Shown in pieces: positions 17,505 to 26,021 of a stretch of DNA of 64,000 bases. Below the pieces are notes generated by a model. It saw only the letters and a program-made list of their open reading frames with translations, had not been told where the DNA came from and ran no database searches. The translations under genes were made by a program, and so were the position numbers. This DNA is from PALSA-1353 sp050014015 (lineage in GTDB: Bacteria; Planctomycetota; Phycisphaerae; Tepidisphaerales; Tepidisphaeraceae): NCBI GenBank assembly GCA_050014015.1, contig JBEKEC010000026.1:31557-95556 (forward strand), read 5' to 3'. The first letter of the stretch is position 1. Every line of letters begins with the position of its first letter.

Positions 17505-19160
17505 TTAATGGTTAAGCCATCGCTTGACGAGACTGGCCGCCGCGTCGGGGTTCGCGGTCACCATCTTCTGAACCTGGTCGAGCACCTGCTGCCCCTTGAC
17601 CGTCTCTTCATCCAATTCCATCCCGTCGAGGGATTCGTTGTTTTCAGCCGCGCTGCCCACCACCGTTTCGTTGCCGTTCAGCGTCGGGCTCTCGGCCGCC
17701 GCCAGCGGCTGTGCCACCGTCGTCGTCGCGGGGGCGCCGCCGCCTTTACGCACCATCATCATCACCATGAACAGACTGATCACCGCCAGCACGCCCACGC
17801 CGACCTCTTTGCCGTGTTTCCCCAGCGCGGTGGTCATCGGTGACGCGGCCGTCTCCTGCCCCAGGGGCAATTCCGGCTGCACCACGTCGTCGTATGTTTC
17901 AACAAACAGCGCTTCCTCCGTCGGGAAAACGGCGCACCCCTTCACCTCGTTGTGAATTTTCTGGAGCTGCGCGTCGATGTACGTCTTCAGGGCGGCGGGA
18001 TCATCCGGGTCCTTTCCCCCGCTTTCAATCTTGTAGGTCTGTATGAAATAACTGCGGGGAACGCGCACCGATGCCGACGCCACCGTCGCCGTGCCGGCGC
18101 CTTGCTTGACGATCTCATCCGTGTTCGAGTAGTCGGATTTGAATTCGTTCTTTTCCGTGGAGTTGGTGGACCCGCCGCCCCCCCCGCCGCCCGACGCCGG
18201 CAGCGACAGGCTCGTGTTCGCCATCGCGCCCGGTTCCTCCTGGGCCGACGCCGTCTGGGCGTTCTGCTCCTGGCTGGTTTCTTCGGTTTGCATCGGCACG
18301 GAGACCGTCTGCTTGGGATCGATCTTGTGGATGGTCGTGGTCGTCTGTGACGTATCCACCTTCACCGTGACGGAGACCATCACGCCGCGGATGTCCTCCA
18401 GGGCGTCTTCGATCTTTTTGCGGTAATAATCCTCATACTGCTGTTGCATCGCGACGCCGTCGCCGCCGCTGTCCATGCCGTCCGCCGAACGGTCCTTGAT
18501 CGGGAACGACACGCCATCGACGATCACGTTCACGCGGCTCCGCTCCATTCCCGCCTGGGCGCCGCAAATAACGTCCGCGGCGGATTCGGCGAGTTGGCGG
18601 TTGGTGATCTTGTTGTTGCGCCCCGTCGTGATCGTCACGGTCGCCACCGGCTGCACGTCGTTGTCCCCAATGTGACGGTCCACGCTCGGATCGATCACCA
18701 CGTCCGCCTCGGCAACCCCCGGCCAGCGCCGAATCATCCCCGCCAGCGTCTGCTCCCGCGCACGCAGGAACATCTGGTCCGTCTTGTCCGGCGGATCCAG
18801 CCAGTTCATCTGCTTGATAATCTCGTCAAACCCCTTGTCGAAATCCTTCGGCAAGGCGTTGGAGTACCCCAGCACCGCCAGCACTTCCATCTTCCGATCC
18901 GCCGGAACCATCACCTTGTCCCCGACCACCTGATGCGGGATGTCCCGCGCATCCAGGTTCGCGGTGATCAACCCCACGTCTTCCGTGGAAAGCGATTGAT
19001 CCAGCAGCGGCGACATCTCCGGCTCCGCCGCCCAATGCGACCACCACAGCAGCGTCATCACCATGATCGTCAGCAGGGAAACGACCAGCATCTTCTGCGT
19101 GGCCGAAAGCCCGCCCAGCTGTTCCTGAATCCGCGTGAATTGTGCTTTGAGGAAATCCAT
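17505..19160 (-). CDS. fliF: FliF, MS-ring protein
   Basis: Inner-membrane ring subunit on which the flagellum is built. The N-terminal membrane helix (LVVSLLTIMVMTLLWW) is followed by the periplasmic ring domains (VPADRKMEVLAVLGYSNALP, WPGVAEADVVIDPS). The second helix lies near residues 455-475 (GVGVLAVISLFMVMMMVRKG), then a FliG-binding tail. The 551-aa length is normal. A Gly run (SGGGGGGGSTNS) interrupts the ring-building region, a loop that is variable in the family. Confidence 0.96.
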   Translation of the reverse strand: MDFLKAQFTRIQEQLGGLSATQKMLVVSLLTIMVMTLLWWSHWAAEPEMSPLLDQSLSTEDVGLITANLDARDIPHQVVGDKVMVPADRKMEVLAVLGYSNALPKDFDKGFDEIIKQMNWLDPPDKTDQMFLRAREQTLAGMIRRWPGVAEADVVIDPSVDRHIGDNDVQPVATVTITTGRNNKITNRQLAESAADVICGAQAGMERSRVNVIVDGVSFPIKDRSADGMDSGGDGVAMQQQYEDYYRKKIEDALEDIRGVMVSVTVKVDTSQTTTTIHKIDPKQTVSVPMQTEETSQEQNAQTASAQEEPGAMANTSLSLPASGGGGGGGSTNSTEKNEFKSDYSNTDEIVKQGAGTATVASASVRVPRSYFIQTYKIESGGKDPDDPAALKTYIDAQLQKIHNEVKGCAVFPTEEALFVETYDDVVQPELPLGQETAASPMTTALGKHGKEVGVGVLAVISLFMVMMMVRKGGGAPATTTVAQPLAAAESPTLNGNETVVGSAAENNESLDGMELDEETVKGQQVLDQVQKMVTANPDAAASLVKRWLNH

Positions 19161-19248
19161 CGCTCAGCCCTCCATGGCCGAGAAGGTCGCATCCTGCGAA
19201 ATTGAACTACTTTAGAGCATTCCTGCGTCCAAATTGCAACAAAACCGT

Positions 19249-19557
19249 TTATATCGAGATCTGCTTGATCTCTTCGTAGGCGTCCATGAGCTTGGACCGG
19301 ATCGCCAAAAGGGTTTTGAAGGCAAGGTCGGACTTTTCCATCGCCTCCATCACGCCGGTCACGCTTTGGTTTTTGCCGGTCGCCACGTCTTCGACGGCCT
19401 GCGACGCGTCCTGCTGAAGTTTTGAAACGTCGTCGATGCTCTTTTTAAGAACGTCGGCAAAGCTCGAGGCGGGCGTTGGCCCGGTGGTTTGCGATGGCCC
19501 CGTCCCCGGCGTGACGCCGGCGATTTTGCCTAGATTATTTGCAGCGCCTTCAATCAT
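19249..19557 (-). CDS. fliE: FliE, hook-basal body junction protein
   Basis: Small exported protein that joins the MS ring to the rod. The 102-aa sequence has the FliE pattern SSFADVLKKSIDDVSKLQQDA, NQSVTGVMEAMEKSDLAFKT and LDAYEEIKQISI at the C-terminus. It lies between flgC and fliF. The 88 bp before fliF show no clear promoter or terminator. Confidence 0.94.
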   Translation of the reverse strand: MIEGAANNLGKIAGVTPGTGPSQTTGPTPASSFADVLKKSIDDVSKLQQDASQAVEDVATGKNQSVTGVMEAMEKSDLAFKTLLAIRSKLMDAYEEIKQISI

Positions 19558-19589
19558 TGCTCAGTCCAACGTCATGCGAGCAGCCGCTA

Positions 19590-19994
19590 TTAAGCGAGCA
19601 GCCGCAGGCTCGAATTAAACATCGACTTGGCCGTATCCATCATGGTGACGTTCGCCTCATAGGCCCGTGATGCCTCCAGCGCGTTGACGAACTCGACCGC
19701 CAGATCGACGTTCGGATAACTGACGTAACCGTTCTTGTCGGCGTCGGGATTTCCCGGATCGAATCGCTTGGGAAGCGGCGACTGATCGAATTGCACCGAT
19801 TTCACGTGCACGCCCGGCTTCGTCGAACCCTCCGCCTCACCGGGGGCGAACACCACGAACCGCCGGCGATATGGATTCGGCTTGCCATTCGAGTCGCGCA
19901 GCGTGTTGGCGTTGGCGATGTTGCCCGCGATCGTATCCATCCGGATTCGCTGGGCCGTTAGTGCGCTGGCGCCCATGTCGAGAACGTCAAACAT
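19590..19994 (-). CDS. flgC: FlgC, proximal rod protein
   Basis: Periplasmic rod subunit. The N-terminal rod motif MDTIAGNIANANTLRDSNGK and the central YVSYPNVDLAVEFVNALEAS are conserved in FlgC, and the C-terminus ends in a short helix (SMFNSSLRLLA). The 134-aa length is normal. It starts 3 bp after the flgB stop. Confidence 0.95.
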   Translation of the reverse strand: MFDVLDMGASALTAQRIRMDTIAGNIANANTLRDSNGKPNPYRRRFVVFAPGEAEGSTKPGVHVKSVQFDQSPLPKRFDPGNPDADKNGYVSYPNVDLAVEFVNALEASRAYEANVTMMDTAKSMFNSSLRLLA

Positions 19995-19997
19995 AGC

Positions 19998-20396
19998 TTA
20001 TTTCCCTTCCTTCAAGGCCGTTTCGATCATCGAGTATTGATCGCGCAGAAGCTCCACGGCCATATTGTGCATCAGGGCGTTCTTGGCCTGGTCGCTCATC
20101 AATTGCTCCATCGAGCGGTTGTTCCCGTCGTGAAACAGCATGCCCTGCTGGGGTTGCTGAATGTCCATCGAGACATCGTCGAAATTCACGCTTCCCGGCG
20201 CCGCCGATTCCTGCTCCTGGACCTTTTTCTGAAGAATTTCCTGGAACTTATCCAGGGAGAGATCCTTCTGGACGAAATTCGGCGTTGAAACGTTGGCAAC
20301 GTCCTCCGCGAGCAGACTCTGCCGGGCATCGGTGAATTGAAGCATTCGCTCCAACACCGGCGTACTTCCCTGATTGAGCAGACGGTCAATAAACAT
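19998..20396 (-). CDS. flgB: FlgB, proximal rod protein
   Basis: Periplasmic rod subunit and first gene of the structural run. MFIDRLLNQGSTPVLERML followed by DARQSLLAEDVANVSTPNF is the conserved rod-protein N-terminus, and the 132-aa length is normal. GAGAGG lies 6 bp upstream of the ATG. A sigma-54-type promoter directly upstream would place the transcript start about 3 nt before the ATG, so transcripts from it would lack that ribosome site. Confidence 0.94.
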   Translation of the reverse strand: MFIDRLLNQGSTPVLERMLQFTDARQSLLAEDVANVSTPNFVQKDLSLDKFQEILQKKVQEQESAAPGSVNFDDVSMDIQQPQQGMLFHDGNNRSMEQLMSDQAKNALMHNMAVELLRDQYSMIETALKEGK

Positions 20397-20409
20397 TCAG
20401 GCCTCTCAG

Positions 20410-20425
20410 AACAAACCGCGTGCCA
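20410..20425 (-). promoter_or_regulatory. Sigma-54 (-24/-12) promoter of the flgB operon
   Basis: On the minus strand the sequence reads TGGCACGCGGTTTGTT. This matches the sigma-54 consensus TGGCACG-N4-TTGCW at every position except C to T in the -12 box, with correct spacing. It lies between a sigma-54-dependent activator gene and flgB. The predicted start point is near 20399. Confidence 0.8.
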
Positions 20426-20504
20426 GAAAAAACCTTCCGGCAAATCCACGCTTTACCGCGCCGGAACGGCGCCGAACTTGCGCCGTCACGCGCAACTCCT
20501 GCGC

Positions 20505-21881
20505 CTATTGGTGCGTCACCATCTCCTCGGCAAGCTCGCCCTCCTCGCGCCAGCGCTTGAGCTTCATGCCCAGCGTTCGCACTCCGATGCCCAGCGCGCC
20601 GGCCGTGCGAACCCGATGGCCTTTGAACTGCTGGAGCGTGCTCAGAATCACCTGCTTTTCGATTTCCGCCAACGGCCGCCCGGCCAGCCCCTCGGCCACC
20701 GGCGCGGCGTGCTGATGCTTCAGCCACGGCTCGATCGTCTGCGCACGGATCACGCCCGGCTCGCTTTCCAATACCACCGCGCGCTCCAGGATGTTCTGCA
20801 ATTCCCGCACGTTGCCCGGCCAGTCGTAATGCTCCAACAGCGACAGCGCCTCCGGCTCGATGTGCCGGAACGCCGCCTTTTCACGCTTGCTCGCCTGGTG
20901 GATAAAATTCCGGCATAGCTCGGGGATATCCTCCAGCCGGTTCCGCAGCGGCGGAATCTCGATCGGCACGACGTTCAGCCTGTAGAACAGGTCCCGGCGG
21001 AAATCGCCTTCCTCCACGCAACGTTCCAGGTTCCGGTTGGTGGTCGCGATCACGCGCACGTCCACCTGCTGCGTCAGGCTGCTGCCCACGCGCTCGAAAC
21101 AGCTTTCCTGCAAAACCCGCAGCAGCTTCGCCTGCAGCGCCGCCGCGATTTCGCTGATCTCGTCGAGCAAAAGCGTCCCCCCGTCGGCCAACTCGAACCT
21201 TCCCCGGCGGAGCTTGTCGGCGCCCGTGAAAGCGCCTTTTTCGTGCCCGAAAAGTTCCGATTCCAGCAGGTTCTCCGATAACGCCGCGCAATTCACGGCC
21301 AGCATCGGCCGCTCGCGCCGGCCCGAAGCCAGATGAATCGCCCGCGCCACCACCTCCTTGCCGGTCCCGCTTTCTCCGCGGATCAGGACCGTCGCGTTGC
21401 TGCGCGAAACCTGCTCGATCTTCTGCCGCACCTGCTCCATCGCCGCGCTCTGCCCGATCAGCGGACGCGGCGAGCCGATTTCCGTCATGCTCCGATACGC
21501 CTGGTTTTCCAACCGCAGCCGGCTGTGCTCCAGCGTGCGGTCCACCAGCAGCTTGATCTCGTCGGCGTTGAACGGCTTCTGGATGTAATCGTACGCCCCC
21601 AGCTTCATGGCCTCGACCGCGTTGGACACCGTCGCGAATGCCGTCATCAGGACGACCGGCATCTCCGGGCGCAGGCGTTTGGCCTCGGCGAGCAGTTCCA
21701 GCCCCGTCATCTTGGGCATGCGCAAATCGGTGATGAGCAGATCGAACCGCGCCGCCCCGAGCCGCGCCGCGGCCGCCGCCCCGTCCGGCGCCGCCACCAC
21801 TTCGTGGCCCTCCCGCGCCAGAGTCTGCGCCAGCGAATCCCGCATCATGTCCTGATCGTCAACGATTAGTATTCGAGCCAT
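20505..21881 (-). CDS. NtrC-family sigma-54-dependent response regulator (FlgR/FleR-like)
   Basis: Receiver-AAA+-HTH transcription activator. The receiver has acidic residues at DDQD, phospho-acceptor D52 (ITDLRMPKMTG) and K102. The AAA+ domain shows Walker A GESGTGKE (169-176), the sigma-54-contacting GAFTGA loop (216-221), LLLDEISE and the R-finger region (FYRLNVVPIEIPPLRNR). A Fis-type HTH lies at the C-terminus (RTAGALGIGVRTLGMKLKRW). It is paired with the histidine kinase at 21903-22730 and precedes a sigma-54 promoter, so it probably activates the flagellar operon. Confidence 0.94.
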   Translation of the reverse strand: MARILIVDDQDMMRDSLAQTLAREGHEVVAAPDGAAAAARLGAARFDLLITDLRMPKMTGLELLAEAKRLRPEMPVVLMTAFATVSNAVEAMKLGAYDYIQKPFNADEIKLLVDRTLEHSRLRLENQAYRSMTEIGSPRPLIGQSAAMEQVRQKIEQVSRSNATVLIRGESGTGKEVVARAIHLASGRRERPMLAVNCAALSENLLESELFGHEKGAFTGADKLRRGRFELADGGTLLLDEISEIAAALQAKLLRVLQESCFERVGSSLTQQVDVRVIATTNRNLERCVEEGDFRRDLFYRLNVVPIEIPPLRNRLEDIPELCRNFIHQASKREKAAFRHIEPEALSLLEHYDWPGNVRELQNILERAVVLESEPGVIRAQTIEPWLKHQHAAPVAEGLAGRPLAEIEKQVILSTLQQFKGHRVRTAGALGIGVRTLGMKLKRWREEGELAEEMVTHQ

Positions 21882-21902
21882 GCGTTCTCCCTGATGCTCT
21901 CG

Positions 21903-22730
21903 CTAAATCCTGAATTCAAAAATCGCTCCGCCCTGGGGCGCGTTGCTTGCCGTGATCGTCCCATCGTGCGCCTCGACGATGCGGTGAACGATCGCCAGAC
22001 CCAGCCCGGTCCCCGATTCCTTCGTCGTGAAAAACGGGTTGAATATCCGGTCGAGCGCCGCCGGGGGAATCCCCGGTCCGCTGTCCCGGATCGAGAAACG
22101 GAATCCGCCCTCCCGCGGCTTCGGCGCCCAGGCCATCTCGATCGCGCCGGACTCTCCAACCGCTTCGATCGCATTGATCAGCAGATTCAAAATCGCCTGG
22201 CCGATCAACAGCGGATCGACGCGGACCGGCATTGGCCGGGGTCCGCGGAGCCGGCATTCGATCCCGCCGTGCAGCCGCTCGCCCGCCAACTCCCCGGACT
22301 GCTCCGCCAACTCCGCAAGGTCGCACTGCGCGAGCTGCGGCTGAATTTCCCGGGAGAATTGCAGCACGTGGCTCACCAGCAACTCCAGCCGCTTCACCCC
22401 GGTGGAGATCTTGTTGACCAGTTGCAGCGGCCCCGGCTGCTGGGCGACGTCGCGCGCCAGCATCGAGGCGTACAACTCGATCCCGCCAAGCGGATTGCGG
22501 ATTTCGTGCGCCATTCCCGCCGCCATCTCGCCGAGCGCCGCCAGACGCTTGCGGCGCTCCAGTTGCCGATTCTTTTCCGACAACTCGCTGCGCAGCGACT
22601 GGACGGTTTGCTGAAGCTGGACGTGGGAATGCTGGAGCTTTTCCGTCAGGTCGTTGTACTGGCGGATGATCCCGCCAAGCTGCTCGATCCGGGCGGCGTT
22701 GGAGGCGTGGATGTCGGCGATCGCGTCCAT
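21903..22730 (-). CDS. Cytoplasmic sensor histidine kinase (FlgS/AtoS-like)
   Basis: Soluble histidine kinase, 275 aa, without membrane segments. A coiled N-terminus (QYNDLTEKLQHSHVQLQQTV) leads to the H-box GEMAAGMAHEIRNPLGGI with phospho-acceptor H75. The ATPase domain has the N box LLINAIEAVGE, G1 DSGPGIP, F box FNPFFTTKESG and G2 GTGLGLAIVHRIV. It is the likely partner of the downstream sigma-54 activator. The start at 22730 is 6 bp from the preceding gene. Confidence 0.93.
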   Translation of the reverse strand: MDAIADIHASNAARIEQLGGIIRQYNDLTEKLQHSHVQLQQTVQSLRSELSEKNRQLERRKRLAALGEMAAGMAHEIRNPLGGIELYASMLARDVAQQPGPLQLVNKISTGVKRLELLVSHVLQFSREIQPQLAQCDLAELAEQSGELAGERLHGGIECRLRGPRPMPVRVDPLLIGQAILNLLINAIEAVGESGAIEMAWAPKPREGGFRFSIRDSGPGIPPAALDRIFNPFFTTKESGTGLGLAIVHRIVEAHDGTITASNAPQGGAIFEFRI

Positions 22731-22735
22731 GGTCG

Positions 22736-23179
22736 TTATCGGTGCAGATCCAGCCCCGTTCGCGCCTGCCCGTACGCGGCGGCGGCGTAGGCACGGTTGA
22801 ATTTTCTCGCGGCGGCCGCCTGGTTGATCCCGCGGCCCGCGTTCAGCTTACGCTGATGCAACACCAGCGTGTCATCCCGGTCGGCCGCGGCGATCTCTTC
22901 CAGCAGCCGGCGCGTTTCCCCCACCAGCGATTCCGCTTCGGTACGCTGCTCATCCGGCAGGGCCGCCGTGAATTGTTTCCAGTTCCGCTTGGCCGGTGTG
23001 ATGATCTGCTCCAACTGGGCCATCTCCTCCAGAAGCCGCTGCCTCTGCCCCAGCAACGCCAGCAGATCCTCGGTGCGGGAATTCTGAACGTACTCGTGCT
23101 GCGTTTTGGTCAGCTTGCCCAGACGCTGGTAGCAATCCAGTTGCCGCCGCATCGCCGCCAGAACTTCATCATTTTCCAT
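22736..23179 (-). CDS. FlgN-like flagellar export chaperone
   Basis: Helical cytoplasmic protein of 147 aa starting at the ATG at 23179 (MENDEVLAAMRRQLDCYQRL). The frame is open further upstream, but that part lies inside the TPR gene. The sequence is a long antiparallel helical pattern (SRTEDLLALLGQRQRLLEEM) with a C-terminal ARKFNRAYAAAAYG amphipathic segment, as in the FlgN/FliT-type chaperones of hook-filament proteins. It precedes the kinase-regulator pair. The family call rests on pattern and context. Confidence 0.72.
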   Translation of the reverse strand: MENDEVLAAMRRQLDCYQRLGKLTKTQHEYVQNSRTEDLLALLGQRQRLLEEMAQLEQIITPAKRNWKQFTAALPDEQRTEAESLVGETRRLLEEIAAADRDDTLVLHQRKLNAGRGINQAAAARKFNRAYAAAAYGQARTGLDLHR

Positions 23180-23223
23180 AGCAACTCCCAGGCGCCCGCG
23201 CCGAAGCATCGGCCGGGCCCCTT

Positions 23224-25575
23224 TCACCACATTCCCGAGTCGTTGGTCCATTGCAGCCATTGGTCCCAATATTTTTTCGGCATGGAAAAAGCGCCGTCCT
23301 GGAAGGCCTCCGCGGGCATGTGCTGAAGCATCCACTTGGCGCGGTTGTTCGCCGCCTTCGCTTCCTCCGGCTTTCCCAAGGCGAAATACGCGTTCACGAT
23401 CTGCACGTACGCCGACACGCTCGACGGATCGTTCTGATAATTGAACGCGGCATCGTCGTAGAGCTTGATGGCATCCTCGTAATTGCCCAGGTCGTACATG
23501 CAATCCGCACGGTAAAAATGCGACAGTTTCAGATACAGCTTGTCCATGTCGTCCGCGGGCGCCAAAACGCGATACAGATCGATGACCTGATCGTAGAGGT
23601 TTCGGGCCTTGAGCAGGCGGTCGCGCCTGGCGGCGGCGGCCTGTGCCACCTCCGTCGCCACCGCGCTCGGTGACGTCTGCGCCGACGCCAGCTTCGCATC
23701 CAGCAACGCGGCGCTCTTCCTATAGCTGTCCGCCATCAGAAAAATCATCTGCGCCTTCTGCCCGTCCTCGGGATACCTCTGCGTCAACTCCTGGAGCCGG
23801 GCAATCGATTCCTCGTACCGGCCGGTGCGGTAATACAGCTGCGCCAACTCCCGCAGGGCCTGGCGGAACTCCTCGGCCTTGGGATCGACCAGCGGGTTGT
23901 TCTCCACCACGCTCAGCAGCGTCGCCTCCGCCCGGCCATACTGCGCCGGACCCTTGGAGATATACGCCTCGGCCAGCGGAATCGCCGCTTTGCTCGCCGC
24001 CAGGCTCTTGGGATACTCCAACTGAATGCGCTGCAACGCATCGATCGCCTTATCCAGATACCCCGCGGCCTGGTAGGTGCGCCCAAGACGCAACACCGCA
24101 TCGGGCGCCGTCCGATCGCTTGGCCGCTCCGCCACAAACAACTCCAACGCCGCGATCGCCGATTGAAGATTGCTCGCCTTGTCGTAGAGATCGACCCCCT
24201 TCCACAGCGCCTCGGCGTAGCCGTGATCGTCCAGCAGCGTCAGTTGCCTCGAATACATCACGTACGCATCGCCGGCCTTGTTTCGCAGGTCGAAGATCTG
24301 TTGTTCACGGCGGATTTTTTCGACGGCATTGGCGTCCGGCAGCGTCGCCTCGAGCTGGGCGGCGCGCCGCTCGCACGTGCTGGCCAGGCGGGCGAGAAAT
24401 CCCGGCGGCGGCGACGGCTCCAGGTCCTGCTCGTCCGCCATCACTTCCAATGCGGATTGATAGTCCTCCGCTTGGGCCAGCAGTTCGCTGGCTTCGCGGA
24501 ACGTCGTGATCGCTTCGGACTTGTATCTTTTGCTGGACGGACGCCGGTCAATCTGCCAAACCAGATCGTGGAAATCCGTCAACCCGCCGTCGATCTGCTG
24601 AGACATGATCCGGCAAATGCCCCTGCCAAGCAGCGCCAGCGGCGCGGGCTTCGACTCCGGATGCGTGTCCAGCACCGCCTGGTAAAACGAGATCGCCGTC
24701 GCGGCGTCCCCCCGCTCCTGGAAAATCCGGCCAAGATAATACGCCGCATCCGCGTCCAGCGGATGGCCTACGCGCAGCTGGTCCCTCGCCAGCCGCAGAT
24801 ATCGCTCGGCATCATCCGGCAACCCTTCGCGATACGCGCAGTAACCCAACTGAAAATTGAACGTCCCCTGGTCCACCGGATCGGAATCCAGATGCGTCGC
24901 ATCCGCCAGCAGCTTGCGCGCATCGACGAACTGCTTGCGGTCGATCAAAATTCCCGCGCGCTGATCCAGCGCCCAGGCCCGCTCGACGTCGGTAAGCTCC
25001 GGCTGCTTGAGATAGTCCGCCAGCGATGCGTCCGCGTTGGCGGAATCTTCGTCGGCCAGTTCCAGGTCGATCAACTTTCGCCGCAGGCTCAGCGATAGAT
25101 GCGGATCCATCGCGATCGCCTGCCGATAATGCTCGGCCGCCTCGGCGGTGTGGCCCAGCGCCGCGTAACTGTCGCCGACCCGGCGATGCATGTCCGCATC
25201 CGCGCTCACACCCATTTGCAACGCGAGTTCCGTCTGCTCGATGATGCGCTGATGATTGGCCGGAACGTCGATCCTCTGCTGCTTTTGTTCCGCTTCCAAT
25301 GCCTGCGCGATCAGAGCGTGGATCGGACCCTCCTTTACCGGCTCCAGTTTCTCCGTTTCCAATATCCGCTCGAGCTGTTGCGCCGCCGCATCCGGACGAT
25401 TCTGTTTAAGGTAATCCTTCGCCACGGCGATCTTCTGATCGAGCGTCGCGCCCGGGCCGGGATTGATGAACAGATATCCCGCGTAGATGAACAATCCCAG
25501 GGACAAAATAAAAAGTGGAAGTTGCCAAAGCTGCGAAAAACGCCGCGCCGATCGGCTGATGCGGGAAGTGGCCAT
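23224..25575 (-). CDS. Membrane-anchored TPR protein
   Basis: Large TPR protein of 783 aa with one N-terminal membrane helix (LPLFILSLGLFIYAGYLF). The rest consists of many degenerate 34-residue helical repeats, for example HTAEAAEHYRQAIAMDPHLS, NYEDAIKLYDDAAFNYQNDP and GYLDKAIDALQRIQLEYPKS. The ATG at 25575 follows AGGCAGGG; an upstream start at 25608 is less likely. The helix orientation suggests that the repeats face the periplasm. It precedes the flagellar genes on the same strand, but a flagellar role is not shown. It resembles PilF/YbgF-like scaffolds only in general form. Confidence 0.8.
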   Translation of the reverse strand: MATSRISRSARRFSQLWQLPLFILSLGLFIYAGYLFINPGPGATLDQKIAVAKDYLKQNRPDAAAQQLERILETEKLEPVKEGPIHALIAQALEAEQKQQRIDVPANHQRIIEQTELALQMGVSADADMHRRVGDSYAALGHTAEAAEHYRQAIAMDPHLSLSLRRKLIDLELADEDSANADASLADYLKQPELTDVERAWALDQRAGILIDRKQFVDARKLLADATHLDSDPVDQGTFNFQLGYCAYREGLPDDAERYLRLARDQLRVGHPLDADAAYYLGRIFQERGDAATAISFYQAVLDTHPESKPAPLALLGRGICRIMSQQIDGGLTDFHDLVWQIDRRPSSKRYKSEAITTFREASELLAQAEDYQSALEVMADEQDLEPSPPPGFLARLASTCERRAAQLEATLPDANAVEKIRREQQIFDLRNKAGDAYVMYSRQLTLLDDHGYAEALWKGVDLYDKASNLQSAIAALELFVAERPSDRTAPDAVLRLGRTYQAAGYLDKAIDALQRIQLEYPKSLAASKAAIPLAEAYISKGPAQYGRAEATLLSVVENNPLVDPKAEEFRQALRELAQLYYRTGRYEESIARLQELTQRYPEDGQKAQMIFLMADSYRKSAALLDAKLASAQTSPSAVATEVAQAAAARRDRLLKARNLYDQVIDLYRVLAPADDMDKLYLKLSHFYRADCMYDLGNYEDAIKLYDDAAFNYQNDPSSVSAYVQIVNAYFALGKPEEAKAANNRAKWMLQHMPAEAFQDGAFSMPKKYWDQWLQWTNDSGMW

Positions 25576-25662
25576 GGCATCCCTGCCTTTCACGACAACG
25601 CCGGCCATCCTGACCGGTCCAGCGAAGTATAACCTTCAACTGACGGAAGGCAAGCCTTTGGC

Positions 25663-25903
25663 GATTGCCAATTGCCTATGGGTCTGCCAATTCTTCCGCG
25701 AGCAAAGACGATTGAACCGCCATGACGCCAAGACGCCAAGGTAGAATCATGCCAAGGCGCAATTCCTACCTTGGCGTCATGGCGGTTCAATTTCTGCTCT
25801 TCCGAAAATTTTGGCACACCCATTGCCTATTGCCTATTGAAAGAAGAGGAGGTTGCGGACTCCCGTATTCCAATAGGCAATAGGAAATAGGCAATTGGCA
25901 ATC
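25663..25903. repeat. Composite nested palindromic short-unit repeat
   Basis: Between the TPR gene and the OmpA-like gene three palindromes are nested. The outer arms (25663-25679 and 25887-25903) are a perfect 17-bp inverted repeat of GATTGCCAATTGCCTAT. One inner palindrome has ATTGAACCGCCATGACGCCA-type arms (25711-25744 and 25766-25791), the left arm holding one extra ACGCCAAG unit. A second has ATTGCCT heptamer arms (25822-25839 and 25871-25895) around a spacer containing GAAGAGGAGGTTGCGGAC. This 400-bp gap has no credible gene. Confidence 0.88.
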
Positions 25904-25943
25904 TTCCCACGCTCGCCACAATCGGCGTTTCACCGCGCGTCAA

Positions 25944-25978
25944 GAAAAACCGCCCCGTCGTTGCGATGCGACGGGGCG
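25944..25978 (-). terminator. Rho-independent terminator after the OmpA-like gene
   Basis: A perfect 10-bp stem (CGCCCCGTCG with its reverse complement) encloses an 8-base loop. On the minus strand it is followed by GTTTTTCTT. It lies about 45 bp downstream of the OmpA-like stop codon. Confidence 0.8.
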
Positions 25979-26021
25979 ATGCGGAGAGAGAAAATGCAGG
26001 CTGAACAGGGCCGGGGCCCGA

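Noticed and set aside
25590..25823. Small reading frames within the repeat-rich gap between the TPR and OmpA-like genes
   Set aside because: They are translations of palindromic repeat DNA, without ribosome sites or domain features.
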